A stretch of 64,000 nt of DNA from Emticicia sp965283955 (GCA_965283955.1 CBDIQW010000001.1:3100001-3164000), one strand, 5' to 3'; shown: positions 7,868 to 16,859, counted from the first letter of the stretch. A program made the numbers and translations. Notes: generated by a model not told the origin, from the letters alone.

Positions 7868-9268
7868 ATGTCAGCACCAAAATCATTATTTGACAAAGTA
7901 TGGGATGCCCACGTTGTTCGTAACATCGAAGACGGCCCCGACGTTTTATTCATAGACCGCCACTTCATTCACGAAGTAACGAGTCCAGTTGCCTTTTTAG
8001 GGCTTGAAAGTCGGGGTTTAGGCGTACTTTTCCCGAATCGTACATTCGCAACTGCCGACCATAATACACCAACAATCAACCAACATTTACCAGTTCAAGA
8101 CCCACTTTCGGCCAATCAGTTGAAAGCTTTGGAAACAAACTCGGCAAAATATGGCATTTCTCACTGGGGATTAGGTCACGCAAAAAATGGTATCGTTCAC
8201 GTAGTTGGACCAGAAAATGGTATCACACTTCCAGGAATGACCATCGTTTGTGGTGACTCTCATACTTCTACGCACGGTGCTTTTGGTGCAATTGCTTTCG
8301 GAATTGGTACTTCTGAGGTAGAAATGGTACTTTCTTCGCAATGTATCATGCAGCCAAAACCAAAGAAAATGCGTGTGACTATCAATGGTAAATTGGGCAA
8401 AGGTGTATTACCAAAAGACGTAACGCTCTTTATTATTTCAAAACTTTCGGCAGCGGGTGCAACGGGCTATTTCTGTGAATATGCTGGTGAGGTTTTTGAA
8501 AACATGACGATGGAAGGCCGTATGACGGTTTGTAATATGTCAATCGAAATGGGTGCCAGAGGAGGTATGATTGCTCCTGACGAAACTACTTTCGCTTACT
8601 TACAAGGTCGTGAACAAGCTCCAAAAGGCGAAGCGTGGGATAAAGCTTTGGCTTACTGGAAAACACTCAAAACCGACGAAGGAACTGTTTTCGATATTGA
8701 ATATACATTTGATGCTTCTGAAATCGAACCACAAATCACTTACGGAACAAACCCAGGCTTGGGAACAGGTATTTCTAAAAATATCCCTCAAGCCGATGAA
8801 GTACTTGATGGTGCTGCATCTTATGCAAAATCATTAAACTATATGGGCTTTGCCGAAAACGACCAAATCGTAGGTAAACCAATTGATTATGTTTTCTTGG
8901 GAAGCTGCACAAACGGCCGTATCGAAGATTTCCGTGCCTTTGCTTCAATCGTAAAAGGACGTAAAAAAGCTGATAACGTAACGGCTTGGTTAGTACCAGG
9001 TTCGCACATCGTAGAGGCTCAAATCAAAGAAGAAGGAATTTTGGATATTTTGACCGAAGCAGGTTTTGCTCTTCGTCAGCCAGGTTGCTCGGCGTGTTTA
9101 GCAATGAATGATGATAAAATTCCTGCTGGAAAATATGCAGTTTCAACATCAAACCGAAACTTTGAAGGTCGTCAAGGGCCAGGTGCAAGAACGCTTTTGG
9201 CATCTCCATTAGTTGCAGCAGCCGCAGCCGTAACAGGAAAAGTTACCGACCCAAGAGAATTTTTATAA
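7868..9268 (+). CDS. leuC: 3-isopropylmalate dehydratase large subunit
   Basis: LeuC, with LeuD, isomerises 2-isopropylmalate to 3-isopropylmalate in leucine synthesis. The protein is 466 residues, the normal length. The [4Fe-4S] ligands are in place: Cys347 in GSCTNGR, and Cys407 and Cys410 in GCSACLAMN. GDSHTSTHGAFGAIAFGIGT near residue 130 and NRNFEGRQGPGARTLLASP near the end are aconitase-family signatures. It is the first gene of leuC-leuD-leuA-leuB, all on the plus strand. It is followed by an ACCACTAAG-type inverted repeat before leuD. Confidence 0.97.
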   Translation: MSAPKSLFDKVWDAHVVRNIEDGPDVLFIDRHFIHEVTSPVAFLGLESRGLGVLFPNRTFATADHNTPTINQHLPVQDPLSANQLKALETNSAKYGISHWGLGHAKNGIVHVVGPENGITLPGMTIVCGDSHTSTHGAFGAIAFGIGTSEVEMVLSSQCIMQPKPKKMRVTINGKLGKGVLPKDVTLFIISKLSAAGATGYFCEYAGEVFENMTMEGRMTVCNMSIEMGARGGMIAPDETTFAYLQGREQAPKGEAWDKALAYWKTLKTDEGTVFDIEYTFDASEIEPQITYGTNPGLGTGISKNIPQADEVLDGAASYAKSLNYMGFAENDQIVGKPIDYVFLGSCTNGRIEDFRAFASIVKGRKKADNVTAWLVPGSHIVEAQIKEEGILDILTEAGFALRQPGCSACLAMNDDKIPAGKYAVSTSNRNFEGRQGPGARTLLASPLVAAAAAVTGKVTDPREFL

Positions 9269-9274
9269 AACTCA

Positions 9275-9334
9275 ACCACTAAGAAACTAAGGTTCACTAA
9301 GAAAAGGCTTAGTGATACTTTGTCCCTTAGTGGT
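9275..9334. repeat. ACCACTAAG inverted-repeat element between leuC and leuD
   Basis: ACCACTAAG (9275-9283) is inverted as CTTAGTGGT (9326-9334), with further partly paired CACTAAG and CTTAGTG steps inside (near 9296 and 9309). The layout resembles the 'ACCAC...GTGGT' repeats often scattered between bacterial genes. It fills most of the 85-bp leuC-leuD gap. Confidence 0.75.
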
Positions 9335-9353
9335 AAAAACATAGACAGATAAA

Positions 9354-9950
9354 ATGGCATACGATAAATTTACAGTACTAAAAAGCACCGCAGTTCCGAT
9401 GCCAATCGAAAATGTGGATACTGACCAAATTATTCCTGCACGCTTCTTGAAAGCAACAAGCAGAGTCGATTTCGACAAAAACTTATTCAGAGACTGGCGT
9501 TATAACGCTGACGATACTCCAAAAGCAGATTTCGTATTAAACAACCCAATCTACTCTGGAAAAATCCTTGTAGGCGGCCGTAACTTCGGTAGTGGTTCAA
9601 GCCGTGAACACGCCGCTTGGGCAATTTATGATTACGGTTTCCGTTGCGTAGTTTCGAGCTTCTTTGCTGATATTTTCAAAGGAAATGCCTTGAATATTGG
9701 TATTCTTCCAGTGCAAGTTAGCCCAGAGTTTTTACATAAAATCTTCACGGCTATCGAAGCAGACCCAAATACCGAACTTGAAGTAAACCTTCCTGCCCAA
9801 ACTATTACGATTTTGGCAACGGGTGAGTTGGAGAGTTTCGGCATAAACGGCTACAAAAAGAATAACATGATTAACGGCTACGACGATATTGATTATCTTC
9901 AATCTGTAAAATCAGAGATTTCGACCTTTGCTGAGAAGAGTCTTTATTAA
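9354..9950 (+). CDS. leuD: 3-isopropylmalate dehydratase small subunit
   Basis: A 198-residue swivel-domain subunit that pairs with LeuC. ENVDTDQIIPARFLKA near residue 20 and GGRNFGSGSSREHAAWAIYDYG near residue 75 are the substrate-binding signatures of the family. The length is typical. It is intact, and transcribed in line with leuC and leuA. Confidence 0.96.
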   Translation: MAYDKFTVLKSTAVPMPIENVDTDQIIPARFLKATSRVDFDKNLFRDWRYNADDTPKADFVLNNPIYSGKILVGGRNFGSGSSREHAAWAIYDYGFRCVVSSFFADIFKGNALNIGILPVQVSPEFLHKIFTAIEADPNTELEVNLPAQTITILATGELESFGINGYKKNNMINGYDDIDYLQSVKSEISTFAEKSLY

Positions 9951-10052
9951 AAGCCCCCTATCCCCCAGAGGGGGAATAAAAAGGTCTTTTTTGATTAATT
10001 TTAAAAAATGAATAAATTAAAAAAAATCCCCCCTCTGGGGGCAAGGGGGCTG
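9951..10052. repeat. GC-rich MITE-like element spanning the leuD-leuA junction
   Basis: The left end reads AGCCCCCTATCCCCCAGAGG and the right end, on the opposite strand, reads AGCCCCCTTGCCCCCAGAGG, leaving an AT-rich centre of about 50 bases. It is a roughly 100-bp unit with 20-25-bp terminal inverted repeats. The right end supplies the leuA start codon and the first codons. The same family appears at 28476, 58208, 60721 and 63554. Confidence 0.8.
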
Positions 10053-11552
10053 GAAATAATGGATACAACGCTCCGTGATGGTGAACAAACCAGCGGAGTA
10101 TCTTTTTCAGCTACCGAAAAACTGGCAATTGCCCAGATGCTACTCACCGAAGTGAAGGTTGATAGAATCGAGGTGGCTTCGGCTCGTGTTTCGGAAGGTG
10201 AATTATTGGCAGTACAGAAAATTACCAATTGGGCAAAAGAACAAAATTTGCTTGATAAAGTAGAGGTGTTGACTTTTGTTGATGGCGAATCATCGATTAA
10301 CTGGATGATGCAAGCGGGTGCAAAAGTGATGAATTTATTGACCAAGGGTTCGATGAATCATCTGACGCATCAGTTGAAAAAAACTCCCGAACAGCACTTT
10401 GGCGAAATTGATCAAGTTATTTCTTTGGCAAAGTCAAGAGGTATTGAAGCAAATGTTTATTTGGAAGATTGGAGCAACGGGATGCGAAATTCACAAGAAT
10501 ATGTTTTCCAATTCCTCGATTTTCTGAGTACTCAGCCAATCAAACGAGTGCTTTTGCCCGATACTTTAGGAGTTTTAACACCTTACGAAACCTACGATTT
10601 TATCAAAGCTATTGTAGAGCGTTATCCAACTCAGCATTTCGATTTTCATGCTCATAACGATTACGATTTGAGCGTGGCTAACGTTATGGAAGCTATTCGT
10701 GCGGGCATACAAGGCTTGCACCTAACCGTTAATGGTATGGGCGAACGTACAGGAAATGCCCCATTGGCCAGCACAATAGCGGTTATCAATGATTTTATGC
10801 CCGATGTCACTACCTCGGTGGTTGAGCAGTCTTTGCATACAGTTAGTAAAATCGTTGAGAGCTTTTCGGGCTTTGGTATTCCTGTAAATAAGCCAATCGT
10901 TGGCGAAAACGTATTTACGCAAACGGCGGGAATCCATGCCGATGGCGATAATAAAAACAACCTTTATTTCAACGATTTGATGCCTGAACGTTTCGGACGT
11001 ACCCGAAAATATGCTCTCGGAAAAACATCGGGTAAGGCCAATATTGAGAAAAATCTCCAAGAAATTGGTATTTCTCTTTCGCCCGAAGAAATCAAGAAAG
11101 TTACACAAAGAATCATCGAACTCGGCGACCGTAAGGAAGTCGTTACGAAAGAAGACTTGCCGTATATTATCTCCGATGTGCTTGATAGTGAAGCAGTTGC
11201 CGAGCGAGTACACGTACTGAATTATGTAATGACTCACTCGAAAAATCTTCGTCCATCGGCCACATTAATGGTAAAAATCGACGAGGATGTTTTTGAAGAA
11301 AATGCCCAAGGCGATGGCCAGTACGATGCCTTTATGAATGCCTTGAAGAAGATTTATCTGAAAAAGAAACAAAGTCTTCCAACGCTAACTGATTATGCTG
11401 TAAGGATTCCGCCAGGAGGAAAAACCGACGCACTTTGTGAAACCATCATTAGTTGGGAATACAACGGAAAAAGTTTTAAAACTCGTGGTTTAGATTCAGA
11501 CCAAACTGTTTCAGCTATCAAAGCAACGCAGAAGATGTTGAATTTGATATAG
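10008..11552 (+). CDS. leuA: 2-isopropylmalate synthase (LeuA-type, with regulatory domain)
   Basis: A 514-residue enzyme condensing acetyl-CoA with 2-oxoisovalerate, the first committed step of leucine synthesis. EIMDTTLRDGEQTSGVSFSA near residue 18 is the DRE-TIM signature with the catalytic RDGE. HAHNDYDLSVAN contributes metal-binding histidines, and AGIHADGD follows. A C-terminal region from about residue 400 fits the LeuA allosteric dimer domain, so leucine feedback inhibition is likely (family knowledge). Citramalate synthase is the main alternative, but the leuCDB context favours 2-isopropylmalate. The N-terminus MNKLKKIPPLGARGL is encoded by a GC-rich repeat element. An internal start at the ATG at 10060 would cut the first beta-strand, so the repeat-derived start is kept. 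Confidence 0.9.
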   Translation: MNKLKKIPPLGARGLEIMDTTLRDGEQTSGVSFSATEKLAIAQMLLTEVKVDRIEVASARVSEGELLAVQKITNWAKEQNLLDKVEVLTFVDGESSINWMMQAGAKVMNLLTKGSMNHLTHQLKKTPEQHFGEIDQVISLAKSRGIEANVYLEDWSNGMRNSQEYVFQFLDFLSTQPIKRVLLPDTLGVLTPYETYDFIKAIVERYPTQHFDFHAHNDYDLSVANVMEAIRAGIQGLHLTVNGMGERTGNAPLASTIAVINDFMPDVTTSVVEQSLHTVSKIVESFSGFGIPVNKPIVGENVFTQTAGIHADGDNKNNLYFNDLMPERFGRTRKYALGKTSGKANIEKNLQEIGISLSPEEIKKVTQRIIELGDRKEVVTKEDLPYIISDVLDSEAVAERVHVLNYVMTHSKNLRPSATLMVKIDEDVFEENAQGDGQYDAFMNALKKIYLKKKQSLPTLTDYAVRIPPGGKTDALCETIISWEYNGKSFKTRGLDSDQTVSAIKATQKMLNLI

Positions 11553-11559
11553 AGTTTAT

Positions 11560-12001
11560 TTTTTAACCACAGAGTTGCACTGAGAATAATGAGTTAACAG
11601 GAGTAATATTGAGAGAAGCATATTCTGTTCATACTGCTTTGGGAGCTGGATTGCTCGAAAGTGCTTACAAGGAGTGTTTATTCTACAAACTGCAAAAGGC
11701 TGGGCTATTTGTTGAGAAAGAAAAAGCGATGCCTTTGGTTTTTGAAGATGTGAAACTTGATTGTGGTTATAGAATTGATTTGTTGGTTGAAAATATAATT
11801 GTTTTAGAATTAAAATCAGTTGAGGCGTTGAATGATGTTCATTATGCTCAAGTACTGACTTATATGAGGCTTGGGAAGTTTAAAATTGGGTATTTGATGA
11901 ATTTTAATGTAACAAGTCTCAAAAATGGAATAAAAAGATTCGTATTATAAACCCCGTGAAACTCTGTGTTTTTAAACTCAGTGCAACTCCGTGGTAAAAA
12001 A
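11560..12001 (+). mobile_element. terminal-inverted-repeat cassette carrying a GxxExxY gene
   Basis: The left end at 11560-11584 (TTTTTAACCACAGAGTTGCA then CTGAG) and the right end at 11977-12001 (on the other strand TTTTTACCACGGAGTTGCAC then TGAG) are imperfect inverted repeats of 24-25 bases enclosing a single gene. A further CCGTGAAACTCTGTG-type step lies just inside the right end. No transposase is present, so it would be a non-autonomous unit. It lies between leuA and leuB. Confidence 0.6.
11609..11950 (+). CDS. GxxExxY protein (PD-(D/E)XK-like)
   Basis: A 113-residue protein of the GxxExxY family, named for GAGLLESAY near residue 15. RIDLLVENIIVLELKSVEAL near residue 55 has the Asp...Glu-x-Lys pattern of PD-(D/E)XK nucleases. 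The biological function is unknown. Homologs normally begin about 15 residues earlier, with an N-terminus like M-T-E-N-E-L. That sequence is present upstream in frame (TENNELTGVI), but its start codon is missing and the codons merge into the left inverted repeat. The usable start is a TTG at 11609 preceded by AGGAG. The gene may therefore be 5'-truncated. It is enclosed by inverted repeats and interrupts the leu operon. Confidence 0.8.
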   Translation: MREAYSVHTALGAGLLESAYKECLFYKLQKAGLFVEKEKAMPLVFEDVKLDCGYRIDLLVENIIVLELKSVEALNDVHYAQVLTYMRLGKFKIGYLMNFNVTSLKNGIKRFVL

Positions 12002-12009
12002 ACAAACAA

Positions 12010-13080
12010 ATGAAAAAACATATCTTAATAGTGCCAGGAGATGGCATCGGGCAGGAAGTAACTGCCGTAGGTAAAAAAGTAGTAGAGAAAATCGCTGCAA
12101 AATTCGGTCATGAATTTACGTATGACGAAGCACTCATTGGTCACGCTGCCATCGAAGCAACTGGTGACCCGCTTCCAGAAGAAACCCTCGTAAAAATGAA
12201 AGCCTCTGATGCCGTTTTATTCGGTGCAGTTGGTCATCCAAAATACGATAATGACCCTTCGGCAAAAGTTCGTCCAGAACAAGGTTTATTGAAAATGCGT
12301 AAAGAATTAGGACTTTATGCCAACCTTCGACCTATCAAACTTTTTGATGAATTATTAGAAGCATCGAGCATCAAACCAGAGCTTTTGAAAGGAGCAGATA
12401 TTTTGTTCTTCCGTGAATTAACGGGTGATGTTTATTTCGGAAAACGTGAGCGTATCGACGAAGGAAATACCGCTTACGACACAATGATTTATTCAAAATA
12501 CGAAGTTGAGCGTATCGCCCGTAAGGCGTTCGATGCTGCTATGACTCGTGGCAAAAAATTGATGTCGGTTGATAAAGCAAACGTACTCGAAAGCAGTCGT
12601 TTGTGGCGTGAAGTAGTGCTTGAAGTAGCAAAAGACTACCCAGAAGTACAACTCGAACACCAATTTGTTGATGCAGCAGCCATGCTCCTCATCAAAGACC
12701 CACGTAAATTTGATGTAGTAGTAACAGGGAATCTTTTCGGAGATATTCTGACTGACGAAGCTTCTCAAATAGCTGGTTCGATGGGAATGTTGGCTTCGGC
12801 TTCAGTTGGTGATAGTACGGGCGTTTATGAACCAATCCACGGTTCTGCCCATGACATTACTGGAAAAGGCGTTGCAAATCCATTGGCTTCGATTTTATCA
12901 GCCGCTTTGATGCTTGATATTTCGTTTGGCTTAAAAGCTGAATCGGAAGCGATTATTGCTGCCGTTGATGCAACTTTGAAAGCTGGCTACCGCACAGGTG
13001 ATATTGCTGATGCCAACACGCCAAAAGATATGATTTTGGGAACGGATGCAATGGGCGAGCAAATCTTGTCAAGGATATAA
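12010..13080 (+). CDS. leuB: 3-isopropylmalate dehydrogenase
   Basis: A 356-residue NAD-dependent decarboxylating dehydrogenase of leucine synthesis. The N-terminus HILIVPGDGIGQEV, RELTGDVYFGKRER near residue 135, the metal-binding VVTGNLFGDILTDEASQI near residue 235, and GVYEPIHGSAHDITGKGVAN near residue 275 are classical signatures. The gene is intact and of normal length. It starts 9 bases after the right inverted repeat of the GxxExxY cassette. A hairpin terminator at 13125 ends the leu operon. Confidence 0.96.
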   Translation: MKKHILIVPGDGIGQEVTAVGKKVVEKIAAKFGHEFTYDEALIGHAAIEATGDPLPEETLVKMKASDAVLFGAVGHPKYDNDPSAKVRPEQGLLKMRKELGLYANLRPIKLFDELLEASSIKPELLKGADILFFRELTGDVYFGKRERIDEGNTAYDTMIYSKYEVERIARKAFDAAMTRGKKLMSVDKANVLESSRLWREVVLEVAKDYPEVQLEHQFVDAAAMLLIKDPRKFDVVVTGNLFGDILTDEASQIAGSMGMLASASVGDSTGVYEPIHGSAHDITGKGVANPLASILSAALMLDISFGLKAESEAIIAAVDATLKAGYRTGDIADANTPKDMILGTDAMGEQILSRI

Positions 13081-13124
13081 GTAGTCCACAGTCAACGGAC
13101 AACAGTTCATAGATTGCGGTTCGA

Positions 13125-13157
13125 TAAAAAGACGGGTTTTTACTCGTCTTTTTTGTT
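13125..13157 (+). terminator. terminator of the leu operon
   Basis: AAAAAGACGGG pairs with CTCGTCTTTTTT around a TTTTTA loop, ending in a T-rich run. It lies 45 bases after the leuB stop. Its T-run overlaps the -33 box of the next promoter. The preceding bases 13081-13110 are a remnant of the AGTCCACAGTCAACGGAC repeat. Confidence 0.75.
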
Positions 13158-13184
13158 TTTGGCAAAAAATATTCCGTAATTTTG
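13152..13184 (+). promoter_or_regulatory. promoter of the OmpH-family gene
   Basis: TTTG (13152-13155), 21 bases, TAATTTTG (13177-13184): an exact Bacteroidota -33/-7 match. It starts inside the T-run of the leu terminator and lies 26 bases before the ATG. Confidence 0.65.
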
Positions 13185-13210
13185 ATTAAAAAATTACCAA
13201 AATCAAACTA

Positions 13211-13795
13211 ATGAAAAAGTCAGTTTTTATCGCTATTATACTATTAATCAGCCAATTAGGTTTTTCTCAAGCATCAAAAACAGCCAAGCCAGCCACACAA
13301 GGTTTAAAACTCGCTTACGTTTACGAAGATTATATCTTACAAAATGTCAAGGAAATGAAAAGTCTTCAAGCCGAAATTGCTTCAAAAAAAGTAGGTTTTG
13401 AAACAAAACTCGAGCAAAAAGCAAAAAAATATCAAGAAGAATATGAAGCTTATCAAGCCATGATGAAAGATATTACAGGGCTTACAACCGATTCTTTAAA
13501 TGCTAAACTAAAACTTGTGCAGAACCTAAAAAAAGATGCAGAAGAATTTCAAGTAAATTCAGAGACCGAATTACAAAAAATGATTCAAGATAAATTTTTG
13601 GCAATTCGAGAAAAAGTAAATGCAACTATCAAGACCGTAGCAGCCGAAAAGGGTTATAAGATTGTGTTCAGAAGAAATGCTGATTCAGGAAATAGAGAAT
13701 CAAATATCGTGATGCTTTATTCTGCCGATAATGGAAAAGACGACCTAACAGATGCAGTTTTAATCAAAATGGGTACGATTCCGCCAAAGAAATAA
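13211..13795 (+). CDS. OmpH/Skp family periplasmic chaperone-like protein
   Basis: A 194-residue exported protein. The first 20 residues (MKKSVFIAIILLISQLGFSQ) are a signal peptide. The mature part begins with LKLAYVYEDYILQNVKEMKS, the OmpH/Skp opening, followed by a long charged coiled coil from about residue 50 to 145 and a C-terminal strand EKGYKIVFRR. Skp proteins hold unfolded outer-membrane proteins in the periplasm. This one is a monocistronic unit between its own promoter and a bidirectional terminator. Confidence 0.85.
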   Translation: MKKSVFIAIILLISQLGFSQASKTAKPATQGLKLAYVYEDYILQNVKEMKSLQAEIASKKVGFETKLEQKAKKYQEEYEAYQAMMKDITGLTTDSLNAKLKLVQNLKKDAEEFQVNSETELQKMIQDKFLAIREKVNATIKTVAAEKGYKIVFRRNADSGNRESNIVMLYSADNGKDDLTDAVLIKMGTIPPKK

Positions 13796-13808
13796 TGCAA
13801 CAAATCCT

Positions 13809-13829
13809 ATAAGGTTTTCAAAACCTTAT
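13809..13829. repeat. short palindrome downstream of the OmpH gene
   Basis: ATAAGGTTTT, C, AAAACCTTAT: a perfect 21-base palindrome 14 bases after the stop. Its AAGGTTT/AAACCTT core is shared with the 33-base palindrome at 32658. Confidence 0.7.
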
Positions 13830-13832
13830 GAA

Positions 13833-13876
13833 CAGTAAAACGCCCAGCTATTGAAAAATAACTGGGCGTTTTACTG
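13833..13876. terminator. bidirectional terminator between OmpH and S9 peptidase genes
   Basis: CAGTAAAACGCCCAG (13833-13847) pairs with CTGGGCGTTTTACTG (13862-13876), with A- and T-rich flanks on both strands. The two neighbouring genes converge here. Confidence 0.85.
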
Positions 13877-13902
13877 TTGACTGTTGTCAGTGGACTATCA
13901 AC

Positions 13903-16310
13903 TTATTTAGCCTCTTTCACATATTTCTTCAACCATTCATTTTGCTCCCAAAGCATGTGAAGTAGGTTTTCTTTACCTCGGTAGCCGTGTGCTTCGTAAG
14001 GTAAAAATACAAAACGTACCGTTCCGCCATGGCCTTTGATAGCTGCAAACATACGCTCACTGTTAATCGGGAAAGTTCCAGGATTATCATCAGAGTCGCC
14101 ATGAATTAATAAAAGTGGCGTTTTGATTTTATCAGCATAGCTAAACGGACTCATTTTGTAATACAAATCAGGAGCTTCCCAATAAGTTCGGTCTTCGGCC
14201 TGAAAGCCGAATGGTGTCAGCGTGCGGTTATAAGCTCCACTTCGTGCAATTCCTGCTTTAAATAACTTTGTGTGGCTCAATAAATGGGCAGTCATAAAAG
14301 CACCGTAGCTATGCCCGCCAACGGCCATACGGTTTCTATCACCTACGCCCATTTCTGCCAAATGATTAACCGCCGCTTCGGCATTCAGCGTGAGTTGCTC
14401 AATAAAATTATCGTTTGGTTTGGTGTCTCCCCCTTTGCTCACGATTGGCATTTCGGCATTATCCAACACCGCAAAACCCTGCGTTACGTAGTAAATCGGG
14501 CTTCCCCAAGCAATTGTTATAAACTTATTCTCACTTCCACGTACTTGAGCGGCATCAGCCGCATTATTGAACTCTCTCGGATACGCCCACATATATACTG
14601 GCAATGGGCCATCTTTTTCTTTGTTATAGCCCTTTGGCAAATACAAATCGCCCGTAAGTTCGATACCGTCTTTGCGGGTATATTTTACTTTTTGTTTGGT
14701 CACACCCACCAACGCTGGATACGGATTCGTAAATGCCGTTATTGGCATATCTGCAATGCGTAATTTCAAGTTTTTGATGTAAAAATTAGGCACATCGGTT
14801 TTCGATTCTTTGCGAGTAATAAACGTCAAGTTTTTAGCATCCAACACATCTACTACAAACTCATACATGCCTTCGCTGCAACGCCAAAGTTGTTCAGTTT
14901 TCTTGGTGTCAATATCAAAAGGCTCAAAAATGGCAAATCTCCTTTTGGCGAGGATCCAACCACATTATTCAAGAAAATCTTGTTTCCTTCTACCAAAATC
15001 ACCTGTTTACCAAAACTGTTTTTCTCCATCAATGGCGAACCTGGATTTCCGTAAGCATCAGTAGTATTTCTTTCAAAAAGTGTAGAAATGCTCTTTGTAC
15101 TACTATTATATCTACTCACTTTGATTGTCTGTTTACCAGCAAGACCTTCCGAAACCCATGCAAAACTTTCATTTCCCCAAGTTATTCCACGGAAACGCAT
15201 TTTGGTTTTAAATAACTCTTGTTTTTCGGCCTTGAAAGGAGCGGCTTGTGCATAAATTACATCATGAAACTCAACATTTTTTTTAATCAAACCACTATCC
15301 AAAGGCATTGCCCAAACTAAAGTTGCGGCTTCATCGTTTCTCCATTCAAAACCACGTGGGATATTCTGCACATTATCATTGCCCGAAGGTCGTGTTTCGG
15401 CACTTGGCAAATCTGCTATTTCTTTTACTAATTTCCCAGTAACATCAACTACCGAAACTGATGTTGGAAATCCGTTGGCAGTAACCAAATATGAGAAAGG
15501 TTTCTTTAACACTTCCAATAAATAATATTTTTTATCGGGCGACAAAGTATAAGATTCATAGATAGCAGGTTTCCCAATTGGCGTTTCAACACCTCCACGA
15601 TTAATCACCATTTGAGCGGTTGCCATAAACTCAAAAAGTTGTTCGTCGTAAGGCGTTTTAATTAAATCTTGGTAAGTGCGGCCTGGTGCGGCTTTTCCGA
15701 TGTTCTGCTGTACGGTTGGTCCTTTTGGTGTGATTGGCTTGGCAGGGGCAGCACTTGGCAAACTAATGGCCGTTTTATAGACAATTGCATTATCGTCGAA
15801 CCAAGTCAAATCAGCACCTAAAACTACGTTTAGAGCCTTTTTATTGACTTTAGTTGCTACTTTGGTAGCTACATCAACAATATACAAATCAACTCGGTTG
15901 TTGGTAGTATTCGTGAAAGCAATCTTCTTTTCACTTGGATTCCATCTTACATTTCCTGCCAACATATTTGCTGGTAAGCCACTGATTTTAAATTCTTTGC
16001 CAGTTTTGATGTTTTTCAGCGTAAAATTATTGATAAAAATCTGGCGGCTTGGCGAGAAATTGTTGGGGTTGAGTCTAAGTCCCGCAATTCTAATTTCGGG
16101 CTGACCTAATTCCTCGACGGTCGGATAAGAGTTACGCTCGCTTTGTAGCATCCATTCGCCTTGGCTGTCAATGCTCACATCGGGAGTGGGTTTTGCCAAA
16201 AGTAAATCGGCTACTTCTTTGGGGGGGAGTTGATAGCTTACAGCATCTTGGGCGAAAACTCCGCACGACATCGCAAAAGCTGCCAATAAAATGACAATTT
16301 TCTTGTTCAT
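13903..16310 (-). CDS. S9 family serine peptidase, glutamyl-endopeptidase-like (one-base frameshift)
   Basis: The gene is read as two overlapping frames (16310-14853 and to 13903). Adding one T to the T5 run at 14926-14930 joins them into 802 residues. The start at 16310 gives the signal peptide MNKKIVILLAAFAMSCGVFA; the frame remains open further upstream but without support. The first 500 residues are the beta-propeller of prolyl-oligopeptidase relatives. The C-terminal alpha/beta-hydrolase has the nucleophile in GGHSYGAF (Ser668), the acid in HGDSDDNPGTFP and the histidine in YEAHGYRG. The long insert GGDTKPNDNFIEQLTLNAEA resembles the glutamyl-endopeptidase branch of S9. It is a periplasmic or secreted peptidase. 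Either a sequencing error or a recent pseudogene. Confidence 0.85.
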
Positions 16311-16440
16311 GGTTAGTAATTTAGTGAATTTGATGAAGGAATGATTTATCGAAGTGAAATTAGCGATTAAAAACATTTTTAAACACTTTGGAGATGTTAT
16401 TATTCATAGGTCAGTTATATATAATTATATATTTTCACCT

Positions 16441-16471
16441 CGTAAGAACGTCCAATTTGGACGTTCCTACG
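16441..16471. repeat. REP-like palindrome
   Basis: CGTAAGAACGTCCAA faces TTGGACGTTCCTACG, a 31-base near-perfect inverted repeat with one mismatch per arm. It sits in the region between the S9 gene start and the duplicated ahcY tail, and is similar in style to the RAYT-linked palindromes but has a different sequence. Confidence 0.75.
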
Positions 16472-16474
16472 ATA

Positions 16475-16640
16475 AAATCAAAAACGCCCATCTATTTTTC
16501 AATAAATGGGCGTTTTGATATAAAAACTCTACGATAAATCTTAATAACGAATACATTTCCAAGATTTGAATGGACCTTCAGGTGTTACACCGATGTAAGT
16601 CCGCTTAAGTTCAGCATTCTAAAGTATCTAATTTAGCACC
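16475..16640 (-). pseudogene. displaced duplicate of the ahcY 3' end and terminator
   Basis: This 166-base stretch matches 17416-17572 (157 bases: the ahcY terminator plus about the last 30 codons) without a single substitution. It differs only by nine inserted bases, all in the coding half (near 16535, 16550, 16560, 16590, 16602 and 16620); the terminator half is identical. The inner edge is sharp: homology ends at ttagcacc, where the helix-turn-helix gene begins. The insertions break the AhcY tail, so this copy is not functional as coding sequence, though its hairpin could still terminate transcription of the toxin-antitoxin genes. Confidence 0.85.
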
Positions 16641-16859
16641 TGATAGCCACTTTGTTACCTCCGATGGATTTTTGTGCATAGCTTCTGCTAACTGTTTTTT
16701 ATTCCAGCCTTTAGCTTTTAAGGCATCATCAATTAGTGCAGAAAGTAGCATATTTCTTTGGGTTTTCTCAAATTCAGCAGGATTTCGGCGTGCTATAAAA
16801 TTTGATACAATAGGACTTTTATATTTTCTGGGACTATGAGCCCCATTTGTATTTTCCAT
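16611..16859 (-). CDS. helix-turn-helix (XRE-like) antitoxin, 3' end replaced by ahcY-derived sequence
   Basis: An 82-residue protein with an XRE-type domain near residues 40-74: LIDDALKAKGWNKKQLAEAM then HKNPSEVTKWLSG. After WLSG the sequence GAKLDTL is that of the AhcY C-terminal region, so the normal antitoxin C-terminus has been lost and replaced. With the nine extra bases of the duplicate removed, the frame would run on through the AhcY tail as an in-frame fusion. It lies 15 bases downstream of the toxin gene, toxin first as in HigBA-type operons. Confidence 0.7.
   Translation of the reverse strand: MENTNGAHSPRKYKSPIVSNFIARRNPAEFEKTQRNMLLSALIDDALKAKGWNKKQLAEAMHKNPSEVTKWLSGAKLDTLEC

Noticed and set aside
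10722..11237. 171-codon open frame on the minus strand inside leuA
   Set aside because: It is antisense to a conserved enzyme, has no recognisable motif, and leuA signatures continue across it.
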